Shown in pieces: positions 7,589 through 17,321 of a stretch of 64,000 bases of DNA. Position numbers and translations under genes: made by a program. Below the pieces are notes generated by a model that had not been told where the DNA came from, ran no database searches, and saw only the letters and a program-made list of their open reading frames with translations. The DNA is from Enterocloster bolteae (GTDB lineage Bacteria; Bacillota; Clostridia; Lachnospirales; Lachnospiraceae), in the NCBI RefSeq assembly GCF_002234575.2, contig NZ_CP022464.2:4960001-5024000 (forward strand), given 5' to 3'. Positions within the stretch are counted from its first letter, which is position 1. Every line of letters begins with the position of its first letter.

Positions 7589-9568
7589 ATGACGCAGTAC
7601 AGGAATTCAAAATGGCTCAATTTAACGGCAGCGGCAGCCCTGCTTCTGGCTGTCCTTATTCTGTTCCAGTTCCTGTATCAGAAAGATAACAAATACACAA
7701 ACGGGCCTCCCTATGGAAGTCAGGGTGTCTTTGCATTCTCCGCCCGTGACCTGACAGGCAGCAGGCCCCTGTTTCTCATTGACGGATGGGAATTCTATCC
7801 GGACCAGCTGCTGACACCTGATACCGTTGGTTCTGTTCCGGACCAATCCATGTCCTTCATATTCATCGGACAGTATTCCAACTTTTCCTTCCTCTCCTCC
7901 GGCCATTCGCCCTTTGGCAGGGCCACCTACCGCCTGCTGCTGCGATATGACGGAGAACCAAGGCTTCTGACCCTGGAAGTGCCGGAGCTGTTTACGGATT
8001 ATCAACTTTGGATAAACGGACAGCCAGTGGAACAGGGCAGCCCCTTTGCAACCTTTTACATGGACGGCACCGCCGAAATTTTGTTAAACACAGACAACCG
8101 CAGCCACTATTACAGCGGTCTGACCTATCCCCCTGCCCTTGGCACCCCTGAGGCTGTCCACAGGATGTTATTTCTGCGCCATATGTTCTACGGCATACTG
8201 TGTATCTTTCCCCTGGCCCTGTGCCTTTACGCGGCCGCTGCCTGGAGAATACGGGACAGGGACAGGCGCCTGCTGCATTTCGGCTTATTATGCCTGTTTT
8301 TTTCCATCCACTGCGCTTATCCGTTCATTCACCAGCTGGGCCTGTCCGGAAGGCTCTGGTATGCCGTGGAGGATGTCTCCTGGATGGCTATGCTGTATGA
8401 GGTCATGGTACTTTCCTCCGTGGAAGCCGGTTTCAGCGGAAAACTGTGGTACAGGAGATTCCTCCGCCCGGCTGCGGCTGCGGCCTGTGCCGTATGCGGC
8501 CTGTCCGTCCTCTTCCTCATACCTGCCTCCCCCCGCCTGGTGAATCTTTACGGCGCCTTCCTGGACGGATACAAGCTTCTTATCTGGCTCTATCTGCTGG
8601 AATGTGCGGTATACGGCCTGTGGATGAACCGGGACAGCGCGGGCCTGGTGCTGGCCGGATGTTTAACCATGGGGGCCGCCATGGTGTCCAATCTTCTGGA
8701 CAATAACCAGTTCGAGCCTGTTTATACGGGATGGCAGACGGAATACAGCGGCTTTATCCTGGTCATCGTTTTCTGGATTCTCACGGTCCGGCACATAAGC
8801 CGGGTCCTGAAGCAGAACCAGGCCCTCACCGAGCACCTGGAGGACCAGGTACAGAAGCGCACCAGGGAGCTCCATGCGGTGCTGGATGAACGCAAGGCAT
8901 TTTTCTCGGACCTGGCCCACAACCTGAAGGCGCCCGTGGTGGCCATTCACGGATTTACGGATTTGATTCTCAGGGGAAATTTGTATCTGGATGATGATTT
9001 GAAGGAATATCTGGATAAAATCAGCAGTGAAAATGAAGAACTATGCAGACGCATGTACGTGCTGGGAGACTTAAATGCTTTTGATAAGATTACGGAGCCA
9101 AGGGAATTAATAGAAATAAACGGCTTGCTGTCCCAGGTCAGTCACGATAATGAACCTGAGGCCTGCATATCCGGTATAGAACTGCGGGTGGAAAAACTGG
9201 AAGACCAGGCATTTATCCTGGCGCAGAAGAGAAAGCTGCTGCTTCTTTTTGAGAACCTGATTTACAATGCCATATCATTCACGCCGGAGGACGGCGTTAT
9301 CACCATTTCCCCCTGCCTGGATCAGGACGGCGTGACGATACGGGTAAGCGATACAGGTATGGGGATTGAGCCTGAGCATCTTCCCCATATCTTTGAACGT
9401 TTTTATTCAGGACGGCCCGATGCCTCAGAAAGCAGCGGATTGGGGCTCTACATTGCCCGTATCACAGTGGAAGAACTGGGCGGGAGCATTCACGCGGAAT
9501 CCGTGAAAGGACAGGGAAGCGTGTTCACGGTACGGATTCCCCTGGCGGGGACAGTCCCTTCCCTATAG
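7589..9568 (+). CDS. Sensor histidine kinase with 7TM (7TMR-DISM-like) input module
   Basis: The protein has 659 residues. Residues 10-30 are a signal anchor. Residues about 40-190 form an extracellular beta-rich domain with jelly-roll character (YRLLLRYDGEPRLLTLEVPE). Residues about 196-405 hold roughly seven hydrophobic helices. A short coiled coil follows, then the HisKA site FFSDLAHNLKAPVVAIHGF (His near 444) and a HATPase_c domain with NLIYNAISFTPEDG, DTGMGIEPEHLPHIFERF and SSGLGLYIA. This matches 7TMR-DISM receptors, which sense extracellular small molecules, often carbohydrates. GAGAGGCGG precedes the ATG. It pairs with the regulator just upstream. Confidence 0.88.
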   Translation: MTQYRNSKWLNLTAAAALLLAVLILFQFLYQKDNKYTNGPPYGSQGVFAFSARDLTGSRPLFLIDGWEFYPDQLLTPDTVGSVPDQSMSFIFIGQYSNFSFLSSGHSPFGRATYRLLLRYDGEPRLLTLEVPELFTDYQLWINGQPVEQGSPFATFYMDGTAEILLNTDNRSHYYSGLTYPPALGTPEAVHRMLFLRHMFYGILCIFPLALCLYAAAAWRIRDRDRRLLHFGLLCLFFSIHCAYPFIHQLGLSGRLWYAVEDVSWMAMLYEVMVLSSVEAGFSGKLWYRRFLRPAAAAACAVCGLSVLFLIPASPRLVNLYGAFLDGYKLLIWLYLLECAVYGLWMNRDSAGLVLAGCLTMGAAMVSNLLDNNQFEPVYTGWQTEYSGFILVIVFWILTVRHISRVLKQNQALTEHLEDQVQKRTRELHAVLDERKAFFSDLAHNLKAPVVAIHGFTDLILRGNLYLDDDLKEYLDKISSENEELCRRMYVLGDLNAFDKITEPRELIEINGLLSQVSHDNEPEACISGIELRVEKLEDQAFILAQKRKLLLLFENLIYNAISFTPEDGVITISPCLDQDGVTIRVSDTGMGIEPEHLPHIFERFYSGRPDASESSGLGLYIARITVEELGGSIHAESVKGQGSVFTVRIPLAGTVPSL

Positions 9569-9634
9569 ATCCTTTCCTACAGATCCTTCCTTATAGTCCC
9601 TTCCCTATGAAATGATAAGCCGGATGTTTTTGCT

Positions 9635-10813
9635 TTATATTTCCCGCAGAAGCTCTCCCAGCCTGCGGATCCCCTCATCAATCATGCTGCAGTCCGCGTT
9701 TGTAAAGTTAAGGCGCATGGTGTTGGTATCAGTCATATTGATGTAAAACGGATCACCGGGAACAAACGCAACCTTTTTCTCCAGGGCTTTGGGAAACAGC
9801 GATAAGGCGCTGACCCCTTCCGGCAGTGTCACCCATAAGAACATGCCTCCGCGGGGACGGGTGTACCTGACTGTCTCCGGAAAATACCGGTCCATCGCCT
9901 CTGTCATAGCCTGTGCCTGCTCCTTATACAGCTGCCTGATTTGGTCGATATGGGCGTCATAGTCGTTGTGCATCAGATAGTCCCATATCAGGTATTGGGA
10001 GAAGATATTTGTATGTAAATCACTGGCTTCTTTTGCCACCGAAATATGTTTCAGAAGTTCCGTGTCAGCGCAAATCATAAAGCCGGTTCGCATGCCCGGG
10101 GTCACTGTCTTTGAAAATGTCCCCAGCAGAATGCTGCCCGGCAGCTGGCCTGCCCCGATATAAGGAATACGGCCGCCCTCGTCAAAGCGCAGTTCCCCAT
10201 AAGGGTCGTCCTCCACCAAAACGATTTCCCGCTCCCTCAGAACCTCGCGGATACACGCTCTGTTTTCAGCACAATAGCTGAGTCCTGTGGGGTTCTGGAA
10301 GTCCGGAATGGCATATATAAATTTGACATCATGTTTCAGAGCATCTTGTAACTGTTCTATATCCATCCCTTCCTCTGTCAGCTCAACCGGATAAAATACC
10401 GGCTGATATTGGGAAAATGCCTGTATGGCCCCAAGATAACTGGGCTTTTCCACAATCACTCCGTCCCCTGTGTTTAACAGGACCTTGGATATAAGGTCCA
10501 GGGCCTGCTGGGACCCTGTGGTAATCAGGATATTTTCAATGCCAAGTTTCAGGCCGAATCTGCAGTTGTAGCGGTCCGCTATATACTGGCGCAGTTCCGG
10601 GAGTCCGGCCGTGATGGAATATTGGAACAGGCTGCTCCCATAATCCCTTACAATGCGCTCCATGGATACCAGAAGTTCCTCCTGGGGAAATGATACCGGG
10701 TTTGGCAGTCCTCCTGCAAATGAGATGATTTGCGGGTCAGCCGCGGTTTTTAGAATACTTCGGATGAATGACGGTGGTGTGGATTTAATCCGCTCAGATA
10801 ATAAATGTTCCAT
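9635..10813 (-). CDS. PLP-dependent aminotransferase, class I/II (2-aminoadipate/aromatic type)
   Basis: The protein has 392 residues and fold type I. The segment ISFAGGLPNPVSFP at the N-terminus is typical of the LysN/AroAT-like subgroup related to MocR proteins. The PLP lysine lies in LLGTFSKTVTPGMRTGF, with aspartate in VEDDPYGELRF and the phosphate-binding TTGSQQALDLI segment. AAAGGAGCAGC precedes the ATG. It diverges from a MocR-type regulator across a 156-bp gap, so that protein probably controls it. The substrate amino acid is not evident from the sequence. Confidence 0.88.
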   Translation of the reverse strand: MEHLLSERIKSTPPSFIRSILKTAADPQIISFAGGLPNPVSFPQEELLVSMERIVRDYGSSLFQYSITAGLPELRQYIADRYNCRFGLKLGIENILITTGSQQALDLISKVLLNTGDGVIVEKPSYLGAIQAFSQYQPVFYPVELTEEGMDIEQLQDALKHDVKFIYAIPDFQNPTGLSYCAENRACIREVLREREIVLVEDDPYGELRFDEGGRIPYIGAGQLPGSILLGTFSKTVTPGMRTGFMICADTELLKHISVAKEASDLHTNIFSQYLIWDYLMHNDYDAHIDQIRQLYKEQAQAMTEAMDRYFPETVRYTRPRGGMFLWVTLPEGVSALSLFPKALEKKVAFVPGDPFYINMTDTNTMRLNFTNADCSMIDEGIRRLGELLREI

Positions 10814-10850
10814 ACTGCTGCTCCTTTGTCCATTTTCTTTATAGTGGTTT

Positions 10851-10870
10851 TTATAATGGTATCATTATAA
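10851..10870. promoter_or_regulatory. 20-bp palindrome between aminotransferase and MocR regulator genes
   Basis: TTATAATGGTATCATTATAA has perfect 8-bp arms around GTAT. It lies 38 bp from the aminotransferase start and 99 bp from the regulator start, and includes TATAAT-like words on both strands. A MocR operator overlapping a promoter is the natural reading. The words TTGCAAAA and TTTTGCAAA near 10870-10925 may be further half-sites. Confidence 0.55.
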
Positions 10871-10969
10871 ACTTGCAAAAGGACTCGAACAACAGTAGAA
10901 TTGTATGCAAGACAATTTTGCAAATACCCATACAAACAAACCACAGAGATCATACAGAGGAAACAGATT

Positions 10970-12349
10970 ATGTCTATCAATTCATTTGACAATTATCCCA
11001 TGAGCTGGAAACCGGATTTAAGCAGAACATCAGGCCCAAAATATCTGGCGCTGGTAAGCCTGATGGAAGAAGATATTAAGAACGGAACACTGAAAGCAGG
11101 AACAAAGCTGCCGCCCCAGAGAGAATTGGCGGATTACCTGAATGTAAACCTAAGCACCATATCCAGGGCCTTTAAATTGTGCGGCCAGAAGGGCCTTCTG
11201 TCTGCCTCCGTAGGAAACGGTACCTACGTCTGTGCGGATGTCTCTGCGGAGACCATACTTCTGTGCGGACGTGAGAATCCGCGGATGATTGAAATGGGCG
11301 CACTGGTCCCCCAGGTGTCCGGGAACCGGCTGGTCAAAATCTACACAGAGCGGCTGTTAAAGCGGCCTGACGCCCTGAACCTCTTTTCCTACGATGACCC
11401 GGAGGGAACAGGACGGCAGCGTGAAGCCGGCGTGGCCTGGCTTCAAAAATCAGGCTTTTCTACCGATAAGGACCATGTTCTGCTGGCAGCAGGCGGTCAG
11501 AACGCACTGACAGCGGCACTGGGCGCATTGCTGGAACGCGGGGATAAGCTGGGAACGGACCCCCTGACTTATCCGGGTGTTAAAACCGCGGCCAAGCTTC
11601 TGGGAATCCATCTGATACCTATTCAGAATCATGATTATGAGATGACAGAGGAAGGGATCCGGTATGCCGTACAAAATGAAAAGATAAAAGGCATCTATGT
11701 AATTCCGGATTACCACAATCCCACCTCGCATATCATGTCCCTGGAGACAAGGAAAAGGATTGCAGAACTGGCCAGGGAGAAACATATCCTGGTAATTGAG
11801 GACGGAATCAACAACCTGCTGACGGAAAATCCCCTGCCTCCCATTGCTTCTTTTGCCCCGGAACAGGTCATCTATCTGTCAAGCCTGTCCAAAACCATTG
11901 CCGCCGGGTTGAGGACTGCTTTTGTCCATGTGCCGGACCAGTATCACCGCTGCCTGGCCACCACCCTTTATTCCATGAATATTTCCATCTCCCCGCTGCT
12001 TGCAGCTGTATCCGCGGGACTGATTGCAGATGGGACTGCAGATGAAATTATAAGGGGACGGAAGGAGGAACTGCGCAGGCGCAATCATATAATCAGCCAA
12101 TCCTTAAAAGGCTTTGCACTGGACTGCCCGCCTACCAGCCCCATGAGATACCTGCGCCTGCCGGATTATTTTACCGGCAAAAGCTTTGAAATCTGCGCAA
12201 AACAGGCCGGGGTGCAGGTCTATGGGGCTGAACGGTTTTCAGTTGGCAATAAACCGGCGGAAAAGGCAGTCCGCATTTCCGTCATAACCCCGCCGTCCAT
12301 GGGGGATTTGGAGGAAGGGATTAGACGGTTGAGGGGGATTCTGGGGTGA
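10970..12349 (+). CDS. MocR-family regulator (GntR winged helix plus aminotransferase domain)
   Basis: The start at 10970 follows AGAGGAAAC; an upstream in-frame ATG at 10901 lacks a ribosome site. Residues about 15-80 are a GntR helix-turn-helix (KLPPQRELADYLNVNLSTIS, then RAFKLCGQKGLL). Residues about 110-459 are a fold type I aminotransferase-like domain with PLP lysine in YLSSLSKTIAAGLRTAFV and VIPDYHNPTSH. Such proteins sense amino acids or PLP adducts and usually act on a divergent metabolic gene, here the aminotransferase at 9635-10813. It converges with the flavoprotein gene (26-bp gap). Confidence 0.9.
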   Translation: MSINSFDNYPMSWKPDLSRTSGPKYLALVSLMEEDIKNGTLKAGTKLPPQRELADYLNVNLSTISRAFKLCGQKGLLSASVGNGTYVCADVSAETILLCGRENPRMIEMGALVPQVSGNRLVKIYTERLLKRPDALNLFSYDDPEGTGRQREAGVAWLQKSGFSTDKDHVLLAAGGQNALTAALGALLERGDKLGTDPLTYPGVKTAAKLLGIHLIPIQNHDYEMTEEGIRYAVQNEKIKGIYVIPDYHNPTSHIMSLETRKRIAELAREKHILVIEDGINNLLTENPLPPIASFAPEQVIYLSSLSKTIAAGLRTAFVHVPDQYHRCLATTLYSMNISISPLLAAVSAGLIADGTADEIIRGRKEELRRRNHIISQSLKGFALDCPPTSPMRYLRLPDYFTGKSFEICAKQAGVQVYGAERFSVGNKPAEKAVRISVITPPSMGDLEEGIRRLRGILG

Positions 12350-12375
12350 GCCGTATCAGTCTTTTCCTAGCGCCA

Positions 12376-14034
12376 TCATATACTCTGATCTGAGAACATT
12401 GGCCTGTCAAGCTTGGGATTCACTATGGGGTAATCCTCCCGATAGTGAGCCCCCCTGCTTTCCTGTCTTCTCAATGCGGCCTCCCCCATAAGACGTGAAG
12501 CTGTAATCAGACAATACAGCCGGAAGGCTTCCATATTAATTGCATCCTGCCTGGGAGACTCTGCAAGCTGCCGTCCAATCCGCTCCACAGTGCCAAGTAC
12601 CTGCATAAGACCGGCTTCATTTCTGCTGATTAAAAGATGATGCTGGTTTACCGACTGCAGTTCATGGATTAAACCTTGTGTGTCCGCCTTTCTGTGTAGT
12701 ATTTCCCACAATCTGTCATCCGGGTACATGGCAGCACTTTCTCTTTGCGGACGGTGGATACCTGCCCACTTTGCTGCATTTGTCCCCGCTATTTTCCCAA
12801 ACACCTGGCAGGTCACCATCATATTCCCGCCCAGGCGGTCCGCTCCATGAGGACCGCCTGCCACTTCTCCAGCCGCATACAGTCCCGGCAGCGATGTGCT
12901 GCCTTCTGCATCAATGCATACCCCGCCGTTAATAGCATGGGCAAATACATTAATCTCCACCTTCTGCGTTAACAGATCCACCCCCTTGTCCTTCATATGG
13001 TTGCGAGCCACCGGCCACATGTGATGGAGTCCGCAGTCATCCGGTACATGACAGATATAATCATCTTTCATATGTCTTAAATCAGCAATGATACCTCCAT
13101 GGCGTCCTCCTCTACCGGCTCTGATTTCCTTTTGAATTGCTATTTCTAAATATTTTGAATCATCACTGGATGAAAACGGGAAGTGTTTTCTATGTTCATC
13201 CATCACATATTCCGGTTGCATAGAATCTGGTATGTACTTTTCAAGGAAACTCTCTCCCTCCGAATTAGTCAGTAGAGGATGGGCTGCCCAGATATATCCG
13301 TTAAATATATTCATAAGAGGGTGTGAAAATCCGATTCCGCTCTGCATGAATTCCATATTAACCAATCTGGCACCTGATTCGTATGCCAGCATATATCCGT
13401 CTCCGCTGACATCCCCCGGATTCAGGTTTTTTTCAAAAGCCTGGGATGCGCCTCCTGATGCCAGAATGACTGCTCCTGCAGAGATATAGATTAGCTTCCC
13501 CCGCGAATCCACCCCCCATGCTCCGCAGCATATTCCATTCTTCTTCGCCAGCTCTATGATAGTAACTCCTGTCAGGGACTGAATATCTGGACGTCTGCGT
13601 ATCTGCCGGATCAATGCCTGTACAATTGGTTCTCCATGGCCCCGTATGACATGTGTACGGGGAATGCTTGCAAAACAACTTTTAAATGTATAATATCCGT
13701 CCCCTTCCCTGTCAAATTCGACCCCCCATGATTCAAGTTCATCAATTGTCTCAGGTGCTCCTTCAGCCAGGATTGCAGCCAGCTTTTCATCCGCCATTCC
13801 CTGTCCGGCAGCCATTATATCCTGGTAATGACATTCCACATCTCCCGGCACATGGGGATCCCCTGCGTTATATCCGGCCATCTCTGCCACAGGATATGTA
13901 GTGGCCCCGCCTAATCCAAGCGGCATTTTAGCAGCTATGATTACATCAGCTCCTGCGTCGCAGGCTGCTAAGGCTGCCCTTAAGGCCGCCCCTCCTCCTC
14001 CTATAACCAGTACATCTGTCACCAATCTGTCCAT
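12376..14034 (-). CDS. Fumarate reductase/succinate dehydrogenase-type FAD flavoprotein
   Basis: GAGAGGAAC places the start at 14034 (about 552 residues). The N-terminus is a Rossmann FAD site (TDVLVIGGGGAALRAALAA). The core has GLYAAGEVAGGPHGADRLGG, and the C-terminal capping domain ends with SRGAHYREDYP, as in SdhA/FrdA/aspartate oxidase proteins. No covalent-FAD histidine motif, heme domain or FMN-binding segment is visible. There is also no adjacent iron-sulfur or membrane subunit, so electrons must come from a cytoplasmic carrier. It is the last gene of the CoA-transferase/TRAP operon. I infer enoate or fumarate-like reduction as the final step, but oxidase activity cannot be excluded. 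Confidence 0.82.
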   Translation of the reverse strand: MDRLVTDVLVIGGGGAALRAALAACDAGADVIIAAKMPLGLGGATTYPVAEMAGYNAGDPHVPGDVECHYQDIMAAGQGMADEKLAAILAEGAPETIDELESWGVEFDREGDGYYTFKSCFASIPRTHVIRGHGEPIVQALIRQIRRRPDIQSLTGVTIIELAKKNGICCGAWGVDSRGKLIYISAGAVILASGGASQAFEKNLNPGDVSGDGYMLAYESGARLVNMEFMQSGIGFSHPLMNIFNGYIWAAHPLLTNSEGESFLEKYIPDSMQPEYVMDEHRKHFPFSSSDDSKYLEIAIQKEIRAGRGGRHGGIIADLRHMKDDYICHVPDDCGLHHMWPVARNHMKDKGVDLLTQKVEINVFAHAINGGVCIDAEGSTSLPGLYAAGEVAGGPHGADRLGGNMMVTCQVFGKIAGTNAAKWAGIHRPQRESAAMYPDDRLWEILHRKADTQGLIHELQSVNQHHLLISRNEAGLMQVLGTVERIGRQLAESPRQDAINMEAFRLYCLITASRLMGEAALRRQESRGAHYREDYPIVNPKLDRPMFSDQSI

Positions 14035-14059
14035 TTTCAGTTCCTCTCTGCCTATATGA

Positions 14060-14842
14060 TTATCTGAACTGCGGGGAACGTTTGCCAAGGAACGCATCTA
14101 CCCCTTCTTTACAGTCCTCTGTTTTGAATATGCTCCGGCTAAATTCCAGGTTTTTATAGAAACATTTATCTGAGGATACCATGCCGATTTCCCGTACCCC
14201 CTTCTTTATCAGCTTGATAGCTTCAAACGGTTTATGAGCGATTCTTTCAGCCAGGTCAAGCGCAGCACTGACTGTCTTGCCGGCCGGAGCCAGTCGGTTG
14301 ACCAGTCCGAGACGCAGACAGTCCTCTGCATCAATGAATTCTCCTAAAAACATCATCTCCATGGCTTTGGAAGCACCAACTAATTTAGGCAGTCTGAAAA
14401 TTCCTCCGCTTCCCGGAAAAACCCCCAGATTAATCTCTGGCTGTGCAATTCTTCCGCTTTCGGAAAGAATTCTCAGGTCGCAGGCCATTGCCATCTCGTA
14501 GCCGCCGCCGCATACATTTCCTTCCATGGCAGCGATAACCGGCTTATCCAGAAATTCAATTGCATTGAATACTTCATTCTCCTTCTGCAGCTTTTTTCCA
14601 ATTACATCATCCCAAACCAGAGGAAATTCCTTTACATCAGAACCTACGCAAAAGGCTTTTTCTCCAGATCCAGTAAGCACCACCACCCGTACTTCATCAT
14701 CCTGTTCCAATCGGAACAGCGTTTCCTTTAACTCGCGGCTAAGTTCCAGGGTCACCAAATTAAGCGGCGGATTATTTAAAGTAATTAGCGCTACCTTATC
14801 TGCTGGTTTCTCTACTAAAATCAGGTTGTTTTCATACTCCAT
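14060..14842 (-). CDS. Enoyl-CoA hydratase/isomerase (crotonase family)
   Basis: The start at 14842 has AAAGGAAG upstream; length is about 260 residues. Crotonase features are present: the oxyanion-hole segment GSGEKAFCVGSDVKEF, and both acidic residues expected in hydratases, in GGGYEMAMACDL and QPEINLGVFPGSGG. It begins 1 bp after the preceding CoA-transferase stop and ends 25 bp before the flavoprotein. In the operon it would hydrate an enoyl-CoA or dehydrate a hydroxyacyl-CoA formed by the CoA-transferases. A CaiD-like role is an analogy only; no carnitine dehydrogenase partner is present. Confidence 0.85.
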   Translation of the reverse strand: MEYENNLILVEKPADKVALITLNNPPLNLVTLELSRELKETLFRLEQDDEVRVVVLTGSGEKAFCVGSDVKEFPLVWDDVIGKKLQKENEVFNAIEFLDKPVIAAMEGNVCGGGYEMAMACDLRILSESGRIAQPEINLGVFPGSGGIFRLPKLVGASKAMEMMFLGEFIDAEDCLRLGLVNRLAPAGKTVSAALDLAERIAHKPFEAIKLIKKGVREIGMVSSDKCFYKNLEFSRSIFKTEDCKEGVDAFLGKRSPQFR

Positions 14843-14843
14843 A

Positions 14844-16028
14844 TCAATTCTTCCTTTCATGATTTCTAACAATCAGTCCCTTTCTCTCTAACTGGTTTAA
14901 TTCCCGCTGGGTATACCCGGCTTTTTCTAATATCTCGTCTGTGTGCTGGCCAAAAGCCGGGGGCAGATTACGGACTGCCGGACGTACGCCGTCGTAATAA
15001 TTGGCATGCCCTAATCCCCGCAGAGTCCTGCCCTCACTTTCCCCCAGCTCTATAAACGGCCGATTATAAAGAATCTGGTCATCCTTCATTACCTGCTCAT
15101 ACTCATTTACCGGAGCAAACCACATATCCTCCATGCGTTCAAATATCTCCACCCACTGCGCTGTTGTCTTTTTCTGCATTTCCTGATTTATCATCTGGTC
15201 AAATTCCACGCGTCTCTCCATGGCATCCTGTTCCGTAAAGTTCTCTATAACACCAGGAGTAAATAAGCTGCACAGCCGGTCATGATGTGTCAAGGATACT
15301 GTTATGCATCCGTCCGCCGTAGGATATACCCCATATGGGGACTGATGTATCCTGGTGGACAAGCCGGTATCTGCCCGGTCAATAAATCTCCCTCCATTTA
15401 AATAATAACCAATTGTTTCAATCTGCAAATCCAGGGAAGCAGACAGCAGACTGGTCTCAACCTTATGCCCTTGTCCTGTTATGTTCCTGTGGCGGGCTGC
15501 TGCAATAATTCCCAAAGCTATAAGTACTGCCGCATGCTGTTCAATGAGGGCTGCCCCTGCCGGAACAGGCGGTTTTGAACCTGGACCGTTCAAAGAGGCC
15601 AGTCCGCTTTTCGCCTCCATCAGCAGTTCATCATCCGGATTCTGGCAGCATCCGCTGCCATCCGCTGTACAGATGCACCATATAAGCTGTTTGTGAGACC
15701 TGAGCAATTCATCATATTGGATGCCCCACCCCTCCAGCAGTCCAGGAGGAGAATTATCCAGTACAATATCATAGTCCTGCAGCAGGCGGTGTAATATATC
15801 AATGCCTTCCGGTGACTGCGGATTGAAGGAAATACTCTTCTGATTCCGGCCTGTCATCTGAAAAAACAGACCGTTTTCCCCATCCAGAACACTTCCAGGC
15901 CGGATACGGCCTGTCATATCCCATTCCACCCGCACAACCTCGGCTCCCAGATCAGCCAGTATCTGACTGGCTGAACCGCCATAAAGCCCATGGACAAAGC
16001 TGAGTATCTTCATACCCTCCAACATCAT
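14844..16028 (-). CDS. Family III (CaiB/BaiF) CoA-transferase with Glu at the catalytic Asp position
   Basis: The protein has 394 residues with the family start (LEGMKILSFVHGLYGGSASQ), SISFNPQSPEGIDIL and APVNEYEQVMKDDQ. In FRC and CaiB the nucleophilic aspartate (residue 169 in both) lies in a GAALxD segment. Here the equivalent reads GAALIEQHAAV, giving Glu163. The paralogue in the same operon keeps Asp. The two share GLSTRIHQSPYG and DLQIE-IGYYLNGG, so they are close relatives and may form a heteromer as BbsE/BbsF do. The ribosome site GGGAGG precedes ATGATG, so the start may be 16028 or 16025. Confidence 0.85.
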   Translation of the reverse strand: MMLEGMKILSFVHGLYGGSASQILADLGAEVVRVEWDMTGRIRPGSVLDGENGLFFQMTGRNQKSISFNPQSPEGIDILHRLLQDYDIVLDNSPPGLLEGWGIQYDELLRSHKQLIWCICTADGSGCCQNPDDELLMEAKSGLASLNGPGSKPPVPAGAALIEQHAAVLIALGIIAAARHRNITGQGHKVETSLLSASLDLQIETIGYYLNGGRFIDRADTGLSTRIHQSPYGVYPTADGCITVSLTHHDRLCSLFTPGVIENFTEQDAMERRVEFDQMINQEMQKKTTAQWVEIFERMEDMWFAPVNEYEQVMKDDQILYNRPFIELGESEGRTLRGLGHANYYDGVRPAVRNLPPAFGQHTDEILEKAGYTQRELNQLERKGLIVRNHERKN

Positions 16029-16055
16029 AGAATCCTCCCGATTAAGTCTGCTTCA

Positions 16056-17321
16056 TCACAGCAGCAGCGTACTTAATGCAGGGACAAATACAATCAGGAA
16101 AAACACCGCTGTATATCCCAGAAAAAAGGGAAGCTCACCTTTGGCTATATCACCCATTTTTAATTTTGAGACAGAGGCTGCCGCAAACAGATTTACTGCC
16201 ACAGGAGGAGTCATACATCCAATAACATTCGCTATACACATAATCATTCCAAAATGAATGACGCCAATTCCCAGGGTCTGTGCTATGGGCCAGAGAACCG
16301 GTACCAGAAGCACACAGGTAGCTATCCCCTCCAGGAATGTGCCGAACACAAGCAATACCAGGGCAACAATCAGACAGAACATCCATGGAGCCAGATTCAT
16401 GGCCACAATTGCATCCACCAGCTGTCCTGATATCCCCGAGAATGTAAACAGCCATGAAAATGCTGTGGAGGTTGCAATGATGAATAAAATCATGGCACTG
16501 CTCTTTCCTGAGGCCAGAAGTATACGGTAAATATCCCGGGGATGCAGTTCCCGGTAAACAAAAACACTTACAATAAAAGAATAGATAACTGCAACGGCCG
16601 CTGACTCAGTGGGCGTCATAAGCCCGGAATATATACCTCCCAAAATAACAAACGGAAGAAAAAGGGCAGGCAGTGCATGGATAAAATGTTTTGCAAGCTG
16701 GCTGACGCTTGTCCTCTCCGTATTTTTAGGCCACTTCTCCTTATTGGAATAGTAGATGCAGATTACCACCAGTACAATGGAAATCATAAGTCCTGCTACA
16801 ATTCCCCCCTTAAACATATCCCCTACCGAACTGTTGGTAATGGTACAGTAAACCACCATAATAATGGAAGGAGGAATAATGGGACCCAGCCCCCCGGACA
16901 CTGTCAGTAATCCTGCACACCGTTCTTTTGGATAGCCCAGACGCACCATATCAGGATAAAGCATTCCGCCGATTGCCAGCACCGTGGCCGGCGCCGAACC
17001 TGACAGAGCGGCAAAAAAAGCGCAGGCCAGTACCATTGCGTACCCCATTCCCCCTCGTATATTACCTATAATACTGTTGCAGAAATCCACCAGACGGCGG
17101 GATATTCCACCTTCTGTCATAAGATTTCCCGCCAGCACAAAAAGGGGAATCGCCATAATGGATACTGAATCCAGGGCAGTAAACATTCGCTGGGGCACCA
17201 CTGCCATAGGAACGTCAAAGCACAGCAGAGACGCCATGGTCGCCGCTCCCAAAGAAACCGAAATAGGCACACCGATTATCAGTAACACAATCATGGTTCC
17301 GAACAAAATTATTGCAGTCAT
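16056..17321 (-). CDS. dctM: TRAP transporter large permease (DctM type)
   Basis: AAAGGAGG places the start at 17321, overlapping the DctQ stop by four bases (ATGA), a sign of translational coupling. About 421 residues form some 12 membrane segments, with family motifs IPLFVLAGNLMTEGGIS, FFAALSGSAPATVLAIGGML and GLGPIIPPSIIMV. It forms the sodium-coupled translocation channel with DctQ and takes substrate from the DctP protein encoded upstream. The substrate is presumably the carboxylate used by the flanking CoA-transferases. Confidence 0.93.
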   Translation of the reverse strand: MTAIILFGTMIVLLIIGVPISVSLGAATMASLLCFDVPMAVVPQRMFTALDSVSIMAIPLFVLAGNLMTEGGISRRLVDFCNSIIGNIRGGMGYAMVLACAFFAALSGSAPATVLAIGGMLYPDMVRLGYPKERCAGLLTVSGGLGPIIPPSIIMVVYCTITNSSVGDMFKGGIVAGLMISIVLVVICIYYSNKEKWPKNTERTSVSQLAKHFIHALPALFLPFVILGGIYSGLMTPTESAAVAVIYSFIVSVFVYRELHPRDIYRILLASGKSSAMILFIIATSTAFSWLFTFSGISGQLVDAIVAMNLAPWMFCLIVALVLLVFGTFLEGIATCVLLVPVLWPIAQTLGIGVIHFGMIMCIANVIGCMTPPVAVNLFAAASVSKLKMGDIAKGELPFFLGYTAVFFLIVFVPALSTLLL

